Shown: piece by piece, positions 23,142 through 30,933 of the stretch | Numbering within the stretch: the stretch's first letter is position 1 | Layout of the letters: every line of letters begins with the position of its first letter | From: Micromonospora thermarum | GTDB taxonomy: Bacteria; Actinomycetota; Actinomycetes; Mycobacteriales; Micromonosporaceae | Direction of reading: 5' to 3' | Assembly: GCF_012034245.1 (NCBI RefSeq) | Contig: NZ_JAATEO010000038.1 | Location: 1 to 49,214 of the forward strand | DNA: 49,214 nt | Translations under genes and position numbers: made by a program | Notes under the pieces: generated by a model | The model's input: only the letters and a program-made list of their open reading frames with translations | Databases searched by the model: none | Told to the model about the DNA's origin: nothing

Positions 23142-25488
23142 GCTACCGAGGGAGGTCCCCCGCCAGGCACATACCCATGTCGTGGATCAGTTTGTGTCGG
23201 CCGCCAGCCGAGCGCAGCAGGCAGTGCAGGCGTCCGGCACCCAGAACAACTACTTCTTGGTGCCCGCATCGGCCGAGGCGTTGCCGTCGATCGCCCCGCC
23301 GTGGGGGCGTCGGAACCCTCATGCGCCGCTGCGGGGCCGGGATAACCTGGTCGACCGGCTGAGCCAGATCGTGAGCGCGCAGAGCGACGGTCTGCGCGTG
23401 CACGTCTTGTACGGCCTGGGCGGAGCCGGCAAGACGCGCCTGTCGCTGGAGGTCGCACACCGCGCGGCGGTGCAGGATGTGGAGGTTTGGTGGGTCTCGG
23501 CCGTCGACTCCGGAGTCTTTGCCGCAGGAATGCAGGCGATCACACACCGGCTCGGGGCTACCGTCGAACAACTATCGCAGACGAACCCTGCGGATCTGGT
23601 CTGGCGGCTACTCCGCCAGCGTACGCAGCGGTGGCTGCTGGTGATTGACAACGCCGACGATCCGCAGCCGGTGCTGGCTCCGAACGCGCAGGTAGCCGAC
23701 GAGACGGGCTGGCTGAGGCCAGCCGGACCAAACGGGGCCGTTCTCATCACTACCCGCGATGGAGACCCTCGCACATGGGGACCGCAAGCCGTCCTACATC
23801 AGGTGCCGGAACTCAGCGGGCACGACGGCGGCCAGGTTCTACTGGATTACGCCGGTCCGGCGGCGGGTTCCCGCGCTGAAGCCGATGCACTCGCCGAACG
23901 GCTAGGCGGGCTGCCGCTCGCGCTGCAGCTGGCTGGCTCCTATCTGGCGACGGTCACCATGACACCCGTGGCGTTCCGCGAGCCCACAGCCCCCGTGACG
24001 TTCAGCGAGTATCGAGCGGCCCTTGACCGTGACTTTGGCCGGCTGTTCCTGTCGTCCAACCCTTTGAACGGTTCAGCGCAAGAGGTGGGCAGCGCCGTCA
24101 TCACCCAGACGTGGGAGCTGTCCCTGGCTCTGCTGGAGCGGCGCGGCATCGCCGAGGCGCGGCCACTACTGCGCCTGCTGTCCTGCTTCGAGATCGGACC
24201 TATTCCCTACGGTCTACTGCTGCACGTGCCGAGGATGGCCGCCTCCCCGCTGTTCCCCGGCCTCAACGCCGGCCGGCTCTGGCAGGCGTTGACCGCGCTT
24301 GCCAGCCTGAGCCTGGTCACTCTCACGCAGGACCCCGCCGCCGCCGAGGAGGCTGCGGATATCCTCGCGCTGCATCCCGTGGTTCGCGACACCAACCGGG
24401 CACATCCCGATGTTGCCGAACACCTCGACGCATACATTCCGCTCGTCACCCAGCTGCTGTTGCAGGCCATGGACATCGACAATCGTGACCCAGATGATCC
24501 AGCTTGTTGGCCCGTCTGGCAGGCCCTAGCGCCCCACGGCCCGAGCGCCCTGCACCTGCTACCGCCCAACGCCGACCTGCCCCACCAAGCCACAGAGAAA
24601 ATTGGCTGGCCCGCAACCTACGGCGCTTACTACTACATCGCGACCGGCCGTTATGCACAGGCCGACAGCGATATCCGCAGGGTACTCGCCGTGGAAGCGA
24701 GGCTGCTGGGTGAGGAGCACCGCGACACCCTGACCACCCGCGACACCCTGGCTGGACTGCTGCACCTATGGGGGCAACTGGAGCAGTCCGAGGCCGAGTA
24801 CCGCTCCGTGCTGGCCGCCCGTACACGGATCCTGGGCGAGGAGCACCCTGACACCCTGAACACCCGGCACTCTCTGGCCACCGTGCTGCGCGTCCGGAGG
24901 CAGCTGGGACAGGCCGAGGCCGAGTACCGCTCCGTGCTGGCCGCCAGCAACCGAATCCTGGGCGAGGAGCACCCTAATACCCTGAGCACCCGGCACTCTC
25001 TGGCTGGTGTGCTGCACGACCGGGGGCACCTGGGGCAGGCCGAGGCCGAGTACCGCTCCGTGCTGGCCGCCAGCAACCGAATCCTGGGCGAGGAGCACCC
25101 TGACACCCTGGCAACCCGACACGAGCTGGCTAGCGTGCTGCGCGACCGGGGGGAGCTGGAACAAGCCGAGGCCGAGTACCGCTTCGTGCTGGCCGCGGAA
25201 ACGCGGCTCCTGGGCGAGGAACACCCCGCCACCCTGACCACCCGGCACAACGTGGCTGGCCAGCTGCACGCCCGGGGGCAGCTGGAACAAGCCGAGGCCG
25301 AATACCACTCTGTGCTGGCCGCCCGTAGACGCATCCTGGGCGAGGAGCATCTCGCCACTCTGGCCACCCGACACGCGCTGGCTAGCGTGCTGCGCGACCG
25401 GGGGGAGCTGGAACAAGCCGAGGCCGAGTACCGCTTCGTGCTGGCCGCGGAAACGCGGCTCCTGGGCGAGGAACACCCACCACTCTGA
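23125..25488 (+). CDS. NB-ARC/TPR STAND NTPase (bacterial NLR-like), C-terminus truncated
   Basis: 787 residues. Segment 22-44 repeats the motif of the upstream protein (QQAVQASGTQNNYF). The NB-ARC core follows: REGION GRDNLVDRL at 71, Walker A GLGGAGKT at 97-104, Walker B LLVIDNADD at 171-179, sensor VLITTRD at 206-212 and GLPLALQLAG at 262-271. From about 510 there are kinesin-light-chain-type TPRs of 42 residues with LGEEHPDTL at their heart, six complete and a seventh cut short. The frame ends LGEEHPPL where the earlier copy has HPATLTTRH; a one-base correction opens only a few more codons, and degenerate TPR-like text follows. The start at 23125 overlaps the previous gene; a later GTG is possible. 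The likely role is a ligand-sensing switch, plausibly anti-phage; not shown by sequence alone. Confidence 0.9.
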   Translation: MQPADKLPREVPRQAHTHVVDQFVSAASRAQQAVQASGTQNNYFLVPASAEALPSIAPPWGRRNPHAPLRGRDNLVDRLSQIVSAQSDGLRVHVLYGLGGAGKTRLSLEVAHRAAVQDVEVWWVSAVDSGVFAAGMQAITHRLGATVEQLSQTNPADLVWRLLRQRTQRWLLVIDNADDPQPVLAPNAQVADETGWLRPAGPNGAVLITTRDGDPRTWGPQAVLHQVPELSGHDGGQVLLDYAGPAAGSRAEADALAERLGGLPLALQLAGSYLATVTMTPVAFREPTAPVTFSEYRAALDRDFGRLFLSSNPLNGSAQEVGSAVITQTWELSLALLERRGIAEARPLLRLLSCFEIGPIPYGLLLHVPRMAASPLFPGLNAGRLWQALTALASLSLVTLTQDPAAAEEAADILALHPVVRDTNRAHPDVAEHLDAYIPLVTQLLLQAMDIDNRDPDDPACWPVWQALAPHGPSALHLLPPNADLPHQATEKIGWPATYGAYYYIATGRYAQADSDIRRVLAVEARLLGEEHRDTLTTRDTLAGLLHLWGQLEQSEAEYRSVLAARTRILGEEHPDTLNTRHSLATVLRVRRQLGQAEAEYRSVLAASNRILGEEHPNTLSTRHSLAGVLHDRGHLGQAEAEYRSVLAASNRILGEEHPDTLATRHELASVLRDRGELEQAEAEYRFVLAAETRLLGEEHPATLTTRHNVAGQLHARGQLEQAEAEYHSVLAARRRILGEEHLATLATRHALASVLRDRGELEQAEAEYRFVLAAETRLLGEEHPPL
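24668..25488. repeat. 126-bp tandem repeats encoding TPR units
   Basis: About six and a half in-frame 126-bp units lie within the NB-ARC gene. Some copies are nearly identical: 25124-25225 and 25376-25477 match almost base for base, suggesting recent duplication or gene conversion. The repeats are coding and not CRISPR-like. Confidence 0.85.
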
Positions 25489-26618
25489 CCACCCGGCACC
25501 GCTAAGGTGGCCTACTGCACGCCTCTTGGCAGCTGAAGCACGCCGAGGTCAAGTGATGCACGAGGCGGTGACGGACCGCGACGGGTTCGCCTCCGCCGAC
25601 CACCTGCGCAACATCAACGAATGGGTCGAGCGCATCGCCAAGTCCTAACCTGAAGCACGCGCCGGTGACGATCGGGGACCAGGGGGTGCCTCGGGTGGGC
25701 GGGGGTGACTTGGGGAGGTTGAAGCGGAACGTAGAGCCGCTGCCTCGCCACCAGCGGGAACGGCTCCCGACGCCTGCTCACACGGCGTCTCCGGCTGCCA
25801 TCGTTGATGGCTATTTCACGACGTTTCACGGTGTCTTGTGCCCTGTGTGTGCCCCACACTGCCAGGGGGCACTTGGAAACGCCCCTGGCCTGGGCTGGTC
25901 GTGACCCTGCGGTGAGACAGGCACTATGCCCGCCAGTCCCCGTCATTTCCCCCACGCCACCCAAACCGAAATCTGCCAAAGCCCGCAGCCCTCTTGGTGG
26001 CGGGACTGGTAAGTCCGCAACATGCCGAAGCTGCCCCTCGTGCTCGCCGTCGCACCTCCAGGGAGCACCTCGCCATCCCGTCTGCCCTCGACCCGCCCTC
26101 TTGGGGAGCGGGCCGCCGCCCGGCCCGCCACGTCAAGCGGACCTTGACGGCTCGTACGGGCGCTGGCGGGTCGGGCGGTGGTCTGCTCGGCTTGCCCGGG
26201 TCGATGGCAGACGGGATGGCCTACCGCAACCACCCACGAACCTTGGCTCGCCGGCGGAGCTCCGGCCATCCTGGAGCCGGAGCGCCCCCGCCGGAGGCGC
26301 TCTAACCGCAACCCGGCGACCGCCGCCAGCTCGCCGACGCGGCCGGCGTGCGCTTCCCTACGCCGCGCGGGCTCGTGGCCGCGCGCCCAGCCGGCTGCCG
26401 GCCCACCACAACACCGCTAACGTCTGTCGTTCTGCGGCGGGCCCTCCGGGCTTCCCGCTGTCCGCGCCAGCCGCCGGTCATCAGGCGTGACGGCCGCAGA
26501 GCGACAGTGGCAGCGGCCGGCGCGCGCCCAGGCGGCGGCGCGTGCGGCCCGTCAAGGGCCGCCTTGATGGATGTACAGAAAGTCCTCCCACGTCGGCACC
26601 GGCCTACCCTGGCCGATC
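25489..26618. other. Decayed region after the NB-ARC gene
   Basis: It begins with a degenerate TPR-like stretch (GLLHASWQLKHAEVK at about 25506-25553) and a 30-codon open piece (25556-25648, MHEAVTDRDGFASADHLRNI) that could be the lost C-terminus of the NB-ARC protein or another remnant. From 25650 to 26618 no gene is supported. A small hairpin GAGCGCC/GGCGCTC lies at 26280-26302. The stretch is very GC-rich and has the look of eroded element DNA. Confidence 0.5.
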
Positions 26619-27206
26619 TCACGGGTGGCGTTGACCGTCGGAGGCGATCGGGATCAGCCTGGCGGCTACGTCCTCGAAGCCACCGAAGCCACTGACGGTT
26701 CGCAACAGGCCATGGGTCCGGTAGTAAGCGCGCAACGGCTCGACCTGCTCCTGGTAGTTCTCCTGCGAGTGCGAGTACATGAGCAAGAGTTCCTGGCGTC
26801 GCTCGGCTTGCTGGGAGTCCAGTGCTATCTGCCGTTCCACCCGGCTGTGAACGGCGAGGCGAAGTTGGTCCTCAGTAAGGACAAGTTCGATCACTGCGTC
26901 GGGGACATGGCCGTTCTGCGCCAGCAACTCAGCCTGGCGGACCTTGCGCGGGAAGTTGTACAGCACCCAGCCACCGTCGAGGTTGGCTAGGGCGTCAGCG
27001 AGGGCTCTGACCATTAGCTCATCCGGGACAAGATGTCCGGCCTGCATGTGCCGGTTCGCCTCTTTGCCCAGCGGCGTCTGCTGCTGCACGTGCTTGCGGA
27101 AGACGTTGCCTGCGCTGACGACCTGTAGGCCGATGGCGTCTGCCAGAGCCGACGCAGCGGAACCCAGGTCGACCACCGGCCCGGCGATGAGGGCCACGTT
27201 GAGCAT
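26619..27206 (-). CDS. Adenylate-kinase-like protein with degenerate P-loop
   Basis: 195 residues from ATG 27206 (MLNVALIAGPVVDLGSAASA); longer in-frame starts lack a ribosome site, while GGGGGTGC precedes this one. The order of features follows adenylate kinases: AGNVFRKHVQQQTPLGKEANRHMQAGHLVPDELMVRALADAL corresponds to the AMP-binding region, GGWVLYNFPRKVRQAELL to the GxxLDGFPR motif (here YNFPR), and VIELVLTEDQL to the strand before the lid. The P-loop (normally GxPGxGKGT) reads GPVVDLGSA, without the Lys, so ATP binding in the usual way is doubtful. It may act as a nucleotide sensor or be inactive. It lies alone on this strand, between the NLR pair and the rep-xis remnant. Confidence 0.72.
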   Translation of the reverse strand: MLNVALIAGPVVDLGSAASALADAIGLQVVSAGNVFRKHVQQQTPLGKEANRHMQAGHLVPDELMVRALADALANLDGGWVLYNFPRKVRQAELLAQNGHVPDAVIELVLTEDQLRLAVHSRVERQIALDSQQAERRQELLLMYSHSQENYQEQVEPLRAYYRTHGLLRTVSGFGGFEDVAARLIPIASDGQRHP

Positions 27207-27826
27207 GTGCACCCCCATGTCGGTGGGCCGAAGAGCCAAGCTAGCAGCACACGTGGGATGTGAATGAGAGCATCAGCCCGGGATGCGGCAGCGCGGAGCC
27301 GACCATCGATGCCGGATTCCCCATTCACGACGGGTTGACGTGACGGTACCCGGTGCTACTCTGACGCTCGTCGAGCACGCCAGCGCGGCCTTCCTGCCGG
27401 ATCGCTGGACTCGACTTCGGAGATGCCGAGCGGCCTTCCTGCCGCTGATGCGGGTCACGTCCCGCCGGTTCTCGATGGCACCGGCCGCTGAGCCGGTCTC
27501 CCGAATCCGTTGAGCGGCCCAGCACGGCCTTTGTCTGCCGTCCACGATGGCCCGGATTCGCACACCTCACGGGTGGGGCAGCCTACGGCAACCAGATGCC
27601 GATATCCCAGGCTCCCCACCCGTGCCGGCCCCGATCACCCAGTCCTCGATCACCTGGAAGGACATGACCCATCGGCGGGAAGTGCCACGACCACGACTCC
27701 GCCCTCCGGCGTCAGCCGCCCTCTCGGCGGTGCCAGGAGACACGACGAACACCACCAGCGGACCCACGTCCACGGCTGGTGGTGTTTCGTCTCCCGTCCC
27801 TGCCACCCCCAGAAGAGGAGACCGTC
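27207..27826. other. Regulatory stretch before the rep-xis remnant
   Basis: 620 bases without a convincing gene. A promoter-like TTGACG-N16-TACTCT lies at 27335-27362 on the plus strand, and the 15-base sequence GCGGCCTTCCTGCCG occurs twice (near 27387 and 27430). It ends with a strong hairpin and a ribosome site for the remnant ORF. Confidence 0.4.
27745..27790. terminator. Strong stem-loop upstream of the rep remnant
   Basis: The left arm ACGAA-CACCACCAGC pairs with GCTGGTGGTG-TTTCGT, giving 15 base pairs with one bulged base and a 15-base loop. It may terminate transcription from the lost upstream tra gene or regulate rep. It ends 36 bases before the remnant ATG. Confidence 0.6.
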
Positions 27827-28116
27827 ATGTCCGCCCCGCTCACCATCTACCGTCCCGGCCTTGCCGTCGGTCGGGACGCCCAGGTCCTGCATCGCGCCGC
27901 CTCGCCGGAGTTCTTCGGCTGGCTGGAGCACATTCGCCCCGCCGGCGGCTGTGCTCGCCCGATCCGCCTCACCGGCACCATCGCCACCGTCGACGCCGAC
28001 ACCGGCCGCATCACCGGCCAACTGCATCCATCAAGGACGGCAAGTACCGCCGCATCCTCCCCGAATGGGTCGATGACTACATCCGCGAACAGGTCGAACG
28101 CCAGGAGGCCGCCTGA
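27827..28116 (+). pseudogene. Rep initiator N-terminus fused by deletion to excisionase C-terminus
   Basis: From ATG 27827 (after AGAAGAGGAG) the frame reads SPEFFGWLEHIRPAGGCARPIRLTGTIATVDADTGRI, the start of a RepSA-type initiator. Near 28020-28030 homology switches frame to IKDGKYRRILPEWVDDYIREQVERQEAA, an excisionase C-terminus ending at TGA 28116. So one deletion removed most of rep, the intergenic junction and the 5' half of xis. The rep frame itself runs on to 28216 without meaning. The xis stop still overlaps the integrase ATG (TGATG), the ancestral coupling. Confidence 0.75.
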
Positions 28117-29335
28117 TGCCCGGACGCACCCGCGCCAACGGCGAAGGCTCCATCTTCCCCTACCGCAACGGCTTCGCCGCGTACGTCTGGGTCACCAAGC
28201 CCGACGGCCGGCGTGACCGCAAGTACGTCTACGGCAAGACCCGCGAGGCCGTCCACGACAAGTGGATCAAGTTGCACCAGCAGGCGAAACAGGGGCCAGT
28301 GGCGACCAACGCCCCGACGGTCAGCACCTTCCTCACCTACTGGCTGACCGAGATCATCGAGCCGAACCGGGCACCCCTGACCTACGCGACCTACGAGACG
28401 TTCGTCCGCCGCTACATCGCACCCGGCCTCGGGGGTAAGCGGCTCGACCGGCTCCAGTCGCGGGACGTGCAGACCTGGATCAACCAGGTGGCCCGCACCT
28501 GCCAGTGCTGCGCCCAGGGCAAGGACGCCGCCCGGCCAAAGCTCAAGAGGCGCTGCTGCGCCGTCGGTCGCTGCTGCCAGGCTGTTCCGTCGACTCGCAC
28601 GGTCAGCGACATCCGGGCCACGCTGCGGGCCGCCCTCACCCACGCCCAGGCCGAAGACCTCATCACCAAGAACCCAGCCGTGCCGGTCACCTTGGCCACC
28701 GTCCGCTGACGGCGGGGCAAGTCCTGGTCGAGCGACGAGGCCCGTAGGTTCCTGGAGTCCGCCCGCGCCGCCGAGGACCCGCTCTACGCCGCCTACGCCC
28801 TGGTCCTCGTCACCGGCCTCCGCAAGGGCGAGGCCCTCGGACTGACTTGGGAGGACGTCGACCTCGACGCGGGAGAGCTGACCATCGGCCGCCAACTGCA
28901 GCGCGTACGCGGGCAGCTCCTCCACCGGGACACCAAGACCCAGGCGTCCGACGCCACACTCCCCTGCCCGACATCTGCCTGACGGCGCTCAAGCTGCGAA
29001 GCGAACAGCGCGACGAGGCACGAGCCGCCGCCGGCAACGCATGGCACGAGAACGGCCTCGTATTCACCACCCGCTATTGCACACCCATCGAGCCACGCAA
29101 CTTCCAACGCTCCTGGCAGACCCGGTGCTACAAGGCGGGAGTCAAGCCGATCACCGTCCACGACGCCCGCCGCACCTGCGCCACCCTCCTGGCCGACCTC
29201 GACGTCCACCCGAGAGTCGCCATGCAGGTGCTCCGCCACGCCCGCTTCGCCGTGACGATGGAGATCTACACCCAGGTCTCGTCCAAGGCGACGAGAGAAG
29301 CACTCAAGCGGCTCGGCGATTCCCTCGACAAATGA
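28116..29335 (+). pseudogene. Tyrosine integrase of element B, broken by a stop and a frameshift
   Basis: The 5' part (28116-28709) holds the arm-binding and core-binding domains, with the same Cys insertion as the element A integrase (CQCCAQGKD, then CCAVGRCC). It ends at an in-frame TGA at 28707. Reading through gives WSSDEARRFLESARAA and TGLRKGEALGLTWEDVDL (catalytic Arg region) until about 28965, where one missing base shifts the frame. The last part (to TGA 29333-29335) has VHDARRTCATLLADLDV, LRHARFAVTMEIYTQV, so the catalytic HxxR and Tyr regions remain recognisable. Two separate lesions make sequencing error an unlikely full explanation. Confidence 0.88.
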
Positions 29336-29339
29336 CCGC

Positions 29340-29360
29340 TGCTGTACTTCGCTGCTGTAC
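29340..29360. repeat. Right pair of TGCTGTAC repeats (putative integrase arm sites)
   Basis: Copies at 29340-29347 and 29353-29360 with a TTCGC spacer, starting five bases after the integrase stop and 49 bases before the att core. Identical in sequence and orientation to 20009-20029. Confidence 0.65.
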
Positions 29361-29370
29361 GGGCAGCAAA

Positions 29371-29401
29371 AAGGCCACCCCCATCAATGGGAAGTGGCCT
29401 T
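29371..29401. terminator. Hairpin between integrase remnant and tRNA
   Basis: AAGGCCAC pairs with GTGGCCTT across a 15-base loop, preceded by a short A-run and followed by TCTACC. It could terminate both the integrase (plus strand) and the tRNA (minus strand). Confidence 0.65.
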
Positions 29402-29409
29402 CTACCTGC

Positions 29410-29453
29410 GTGGGCGATACTGGGATCGAACCAGTGACCTCTTCGGTGTGAAC
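29410..29453. repeat. attR: 44-bp direct repeat within tRNA-Val
   Basis: Perfect copy of 19881-19924. It restores the 3' part of the tRNA gene from the anticodon loop to one base beyond the 3' end. Confidence 0.92.
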
Positions 29454-29482
29454 GAAGCGCTCTCCCGCTGAGCTAATCGCCC
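29411..29482 (-). tRNA. tRNA-Val (anticodon CAC)
   Basis: A 72-nt cloverleaf: acceptor GGGCGAT/ATCGCCC with discriminator A, D arm GCTCAGCGGGAGAGC, anticodon stem CTTCG/CGAAG with loop TTCACAC giving CAC, and T arm CTGG-TTCGATC-CCAG. CCA is not encoded. It is the integration site of element B. Confidence 0.95.
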
Positions 29483-29532
29483 TCAGCGCCGACGACTCTA
29501 CCTGATCGTCCGCGCGGACCAAAAACCGGCCC

Positions 29533-30108
29533 TCAGTGCGTCGCGAGGTAGTGCAGCGCCCGGGCCACCACGTCGATGCCGAGGCTGTACTTGAGCGACA
29601 GCCACACGACGGTCGACACGAACACGAGGCCGACGGCGCCGAGCACGAACCGTACGGTGAGCGACTGGCGCTTCACCCACTCGGTCCAGTTGTGGACGTG
29701 CCGTCTCGTGAAGGTGAGCAGCCGTCGCGCCCAGTGGAACTCGACCGCCCAGATGCCGAGGCCGGCGATCACCAGGAGCCAGCCGGGCCCGGGCAGCGGG
29801 ATCAGCGCCAGGCCGATGGTGACGACGAGCGCGCCGGCGATCGCGATGAAGATCTTGAGGGCGACCCGGCCGGTGGGGTTGGCCCGGATAAGCGCGAGGG
29901 TGGTGGAGACCCGCTGCCGCCAGCGCGGCCGCTCCCGTCGGGCGGCAAGCGCCGTCCCCCCGGACGACCCACCCCTGTCCGGTGCCGGCCGACCGGGCCG
30001 GTCACCATGCTCGTTCGGCACCCCGTACCCCCGCTTTTCGGCTGCCCGAAGCGCGACGTTCGGCGCACCTGGCAGCGTGACCGGATCCATTGAGGATCGC
30101 TTCGTCAC
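29533..30108 (-). CDS. PGPGW (TIGR02611-like) membrane protein
   Basis: 191 residues from GTG 30108; ATG 30111 directly precedes it, and GGGGGAGGA is better spaced for the GTG. After a 65-residue polar, basic N-terminus come two membrane spans (ALKIFIAIAGALVVTIGLALIPL and LLVIAGLGIWAVEF) joined by PLPGPGW, the family signature. An amphipathic segment (WARRLLTFTRRHVHNWTEWVKRQ) and a last span (VRFVLGAVGLVFVSTVVWLSL) follow. The family is widespread in actinobacteria and functionally undefined. It lies just outside element B, next to tRNA-Val. Confidence 0.85.
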   Translation of the reverse strand: MTKRSSMDPVTLPGAPNVALRAAEKRGYGVPNEHGDRPGRPAPDRGGSSGGTALAARRERPRWRQRVSTTLALIRANPTGRVALKIFIAIAGALVVTIGLALIPLPGPGWLLVIAGLGIWAVEFHWARRLLTFTRRHVHNWTEWVKRQSLTVRFVLGAVGLVFVSTVVWLSLKYSLGIDVVARALHYLATH

Positions 30109-30384
30109 CATTTCCTCCCCCAGTGTGGCGCGCGCCCGTCACTGCAACCGTGGACTGGACGTTACCGGAGTAAGTCGACGTCTGAACCACCCGATGCCGG
30201 GCGGCACCGCGGACTGGGTAGAAGCGGAAATCCTACAGGAATCTTCACATTCTCGAGGACGTTCCGATCACCTTCCCACCACTGGGTGAAGTCAGCGTAT
30301 GGCGGAGCGTAGCTAGGAGCAGCACCTGAGTATGGGAAAAGCGGGACACGCGCGTTCCGCAGCGGTGCCGGGGGGAGAACGTCC

Positions 30385-30816
30385 ATGAGTGTCATCCGAC
30401 CGACGACCGTAGAGGTCGAGACGTCGCTAAGGCTCGTCGCACCTGACGCCACGGCCTTGCCGGTGCGTGCAAGTCTGCGTTACGACCCTGCTGACCCGTA
30501 TGCCGTCCATGTCCTGTTCCACGCGGAATCGGCGGGCGGCGAGGCGGTCAGCTGGTCGTTCGCCCGGGAACTGCTGGTGACCGGCCTCGACGAGCCGGCC
30601 GGCATCGGCGATGTGCGGGTCTGGCCGTGGGCCACCCCGCGCGGGGACTTCGTCGCTCTGGCGCTGTCGTCCCCGGACGGCAACGCCCTGTTCGAGGTGC
30701 CGCGGAGCGTCCTGGTGCGCTTCCTGCGGCGGACCTACGTCGTCGTACCGCGCGGCCGCGAGGCCGAGCACCTGGACGTCGACACGGCGGTGAACCGGCT
30801 GCTCGCCGGCCGCTGA
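30385..30816 (+). CDS. ssgB: SsgB-like sporulation/cell-division regulator (SsgA-like protein)
   Basis: 143 residues with the SALP-family pattern: LRLVAPDATALPVRASLRYDPADPYAVHVLFH, VSWSFARELLVTGLDEPAGIGDVRVWPW and SVLVRFLRRTYVVVPRGREAEHLDVD. The length and the high conservation of these blocks point to SsgB, the member shared by almost all morphologically complex actinomycetes. In Streptomyces, SsgB recruits FtsZ to sporulation septa. GGGGGGAGAACGTCC precedes the ATG. It is monocistronic, with a hairpin downstream. Confidence 0.9.
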   Translation: MSVIRPTTVEVETSLRLVAPDATALPVRASLRYDPADPYAVHVLFHAESAGGEAVSWSFARELLVTGLDEPAGIGDVRVWPWATPRGDFVALALSSPDGNALFEVPRSVLVRFLRRTYVVVPRGREAEHLDVDTAVNRLLAGR

Positions 30817-30843
30817 AAAACCGGAACAACCGGCCACAACGGG

Positions 30844-30873
30844 GCCGCGCGGATCTGCCGAGTCCGCGCGGCT
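30844..30873. terminator. Bidirectional hairpin between ssgB and SDR gene
   Basis: GCCGCGCGGA and TCCGCGCGGC form a 10-bp stem with a loop of about 10 bases, between two convergent genes. Confidence 0.7.
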
Positions 30874-30933
30874 CCGGCTTGCCGGGAGTACGCGGACAGC
30901 CTCCCGCCCGGGCCAGGCTCAGCCGTGGCGCGC

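Larger units (their letters stand above)
19881..29453. mobile_element. Integrated AICE-type element B in tRNA-Val(CAC)
   Basis: The interval is bounded by 44-bp perfect direct repeats (19881-19924 and 29410-29453). The right copy is the 3' part of an intact tRNA-Val gene; the left copy is an orphan tRNA 3' end. This is the signature of tyrosine-integrase insertion at a tRNA. The integrase remnant lies next to the right repeat, as expected. Cargo: an XRE regulator with four mini-genes, an NLR-like gene pair and an adenylate-kinase-like gene. The rep, xis and int genes are deleted or broken and no tra gene remains, so the element is fixed in place. Confidence 0.88.

Noticed and set aside
24668..25488. 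Regular repeats considered as CRISPR or non-coding satellite
   Set aside because: Units are 126 bp, contiguous, in frame and encode TPR helices; no short repeat plus unique spacer pattern.
24651..25499. Long minus-strand open frames (282 and 236 aa) antisense to the TPR region
   Set aside because: They arise from the 126-bp repeats and GC bias; no start site or domain, and the plus strand codes a clear NB-ARC/TPR protein.
25650..26618. Small genes in the GC-rich stretch after the NB-ARC gene
   Set aside because: Frames on both strands lack ribosome sites and domains, and their residues look like random high-GC translation.
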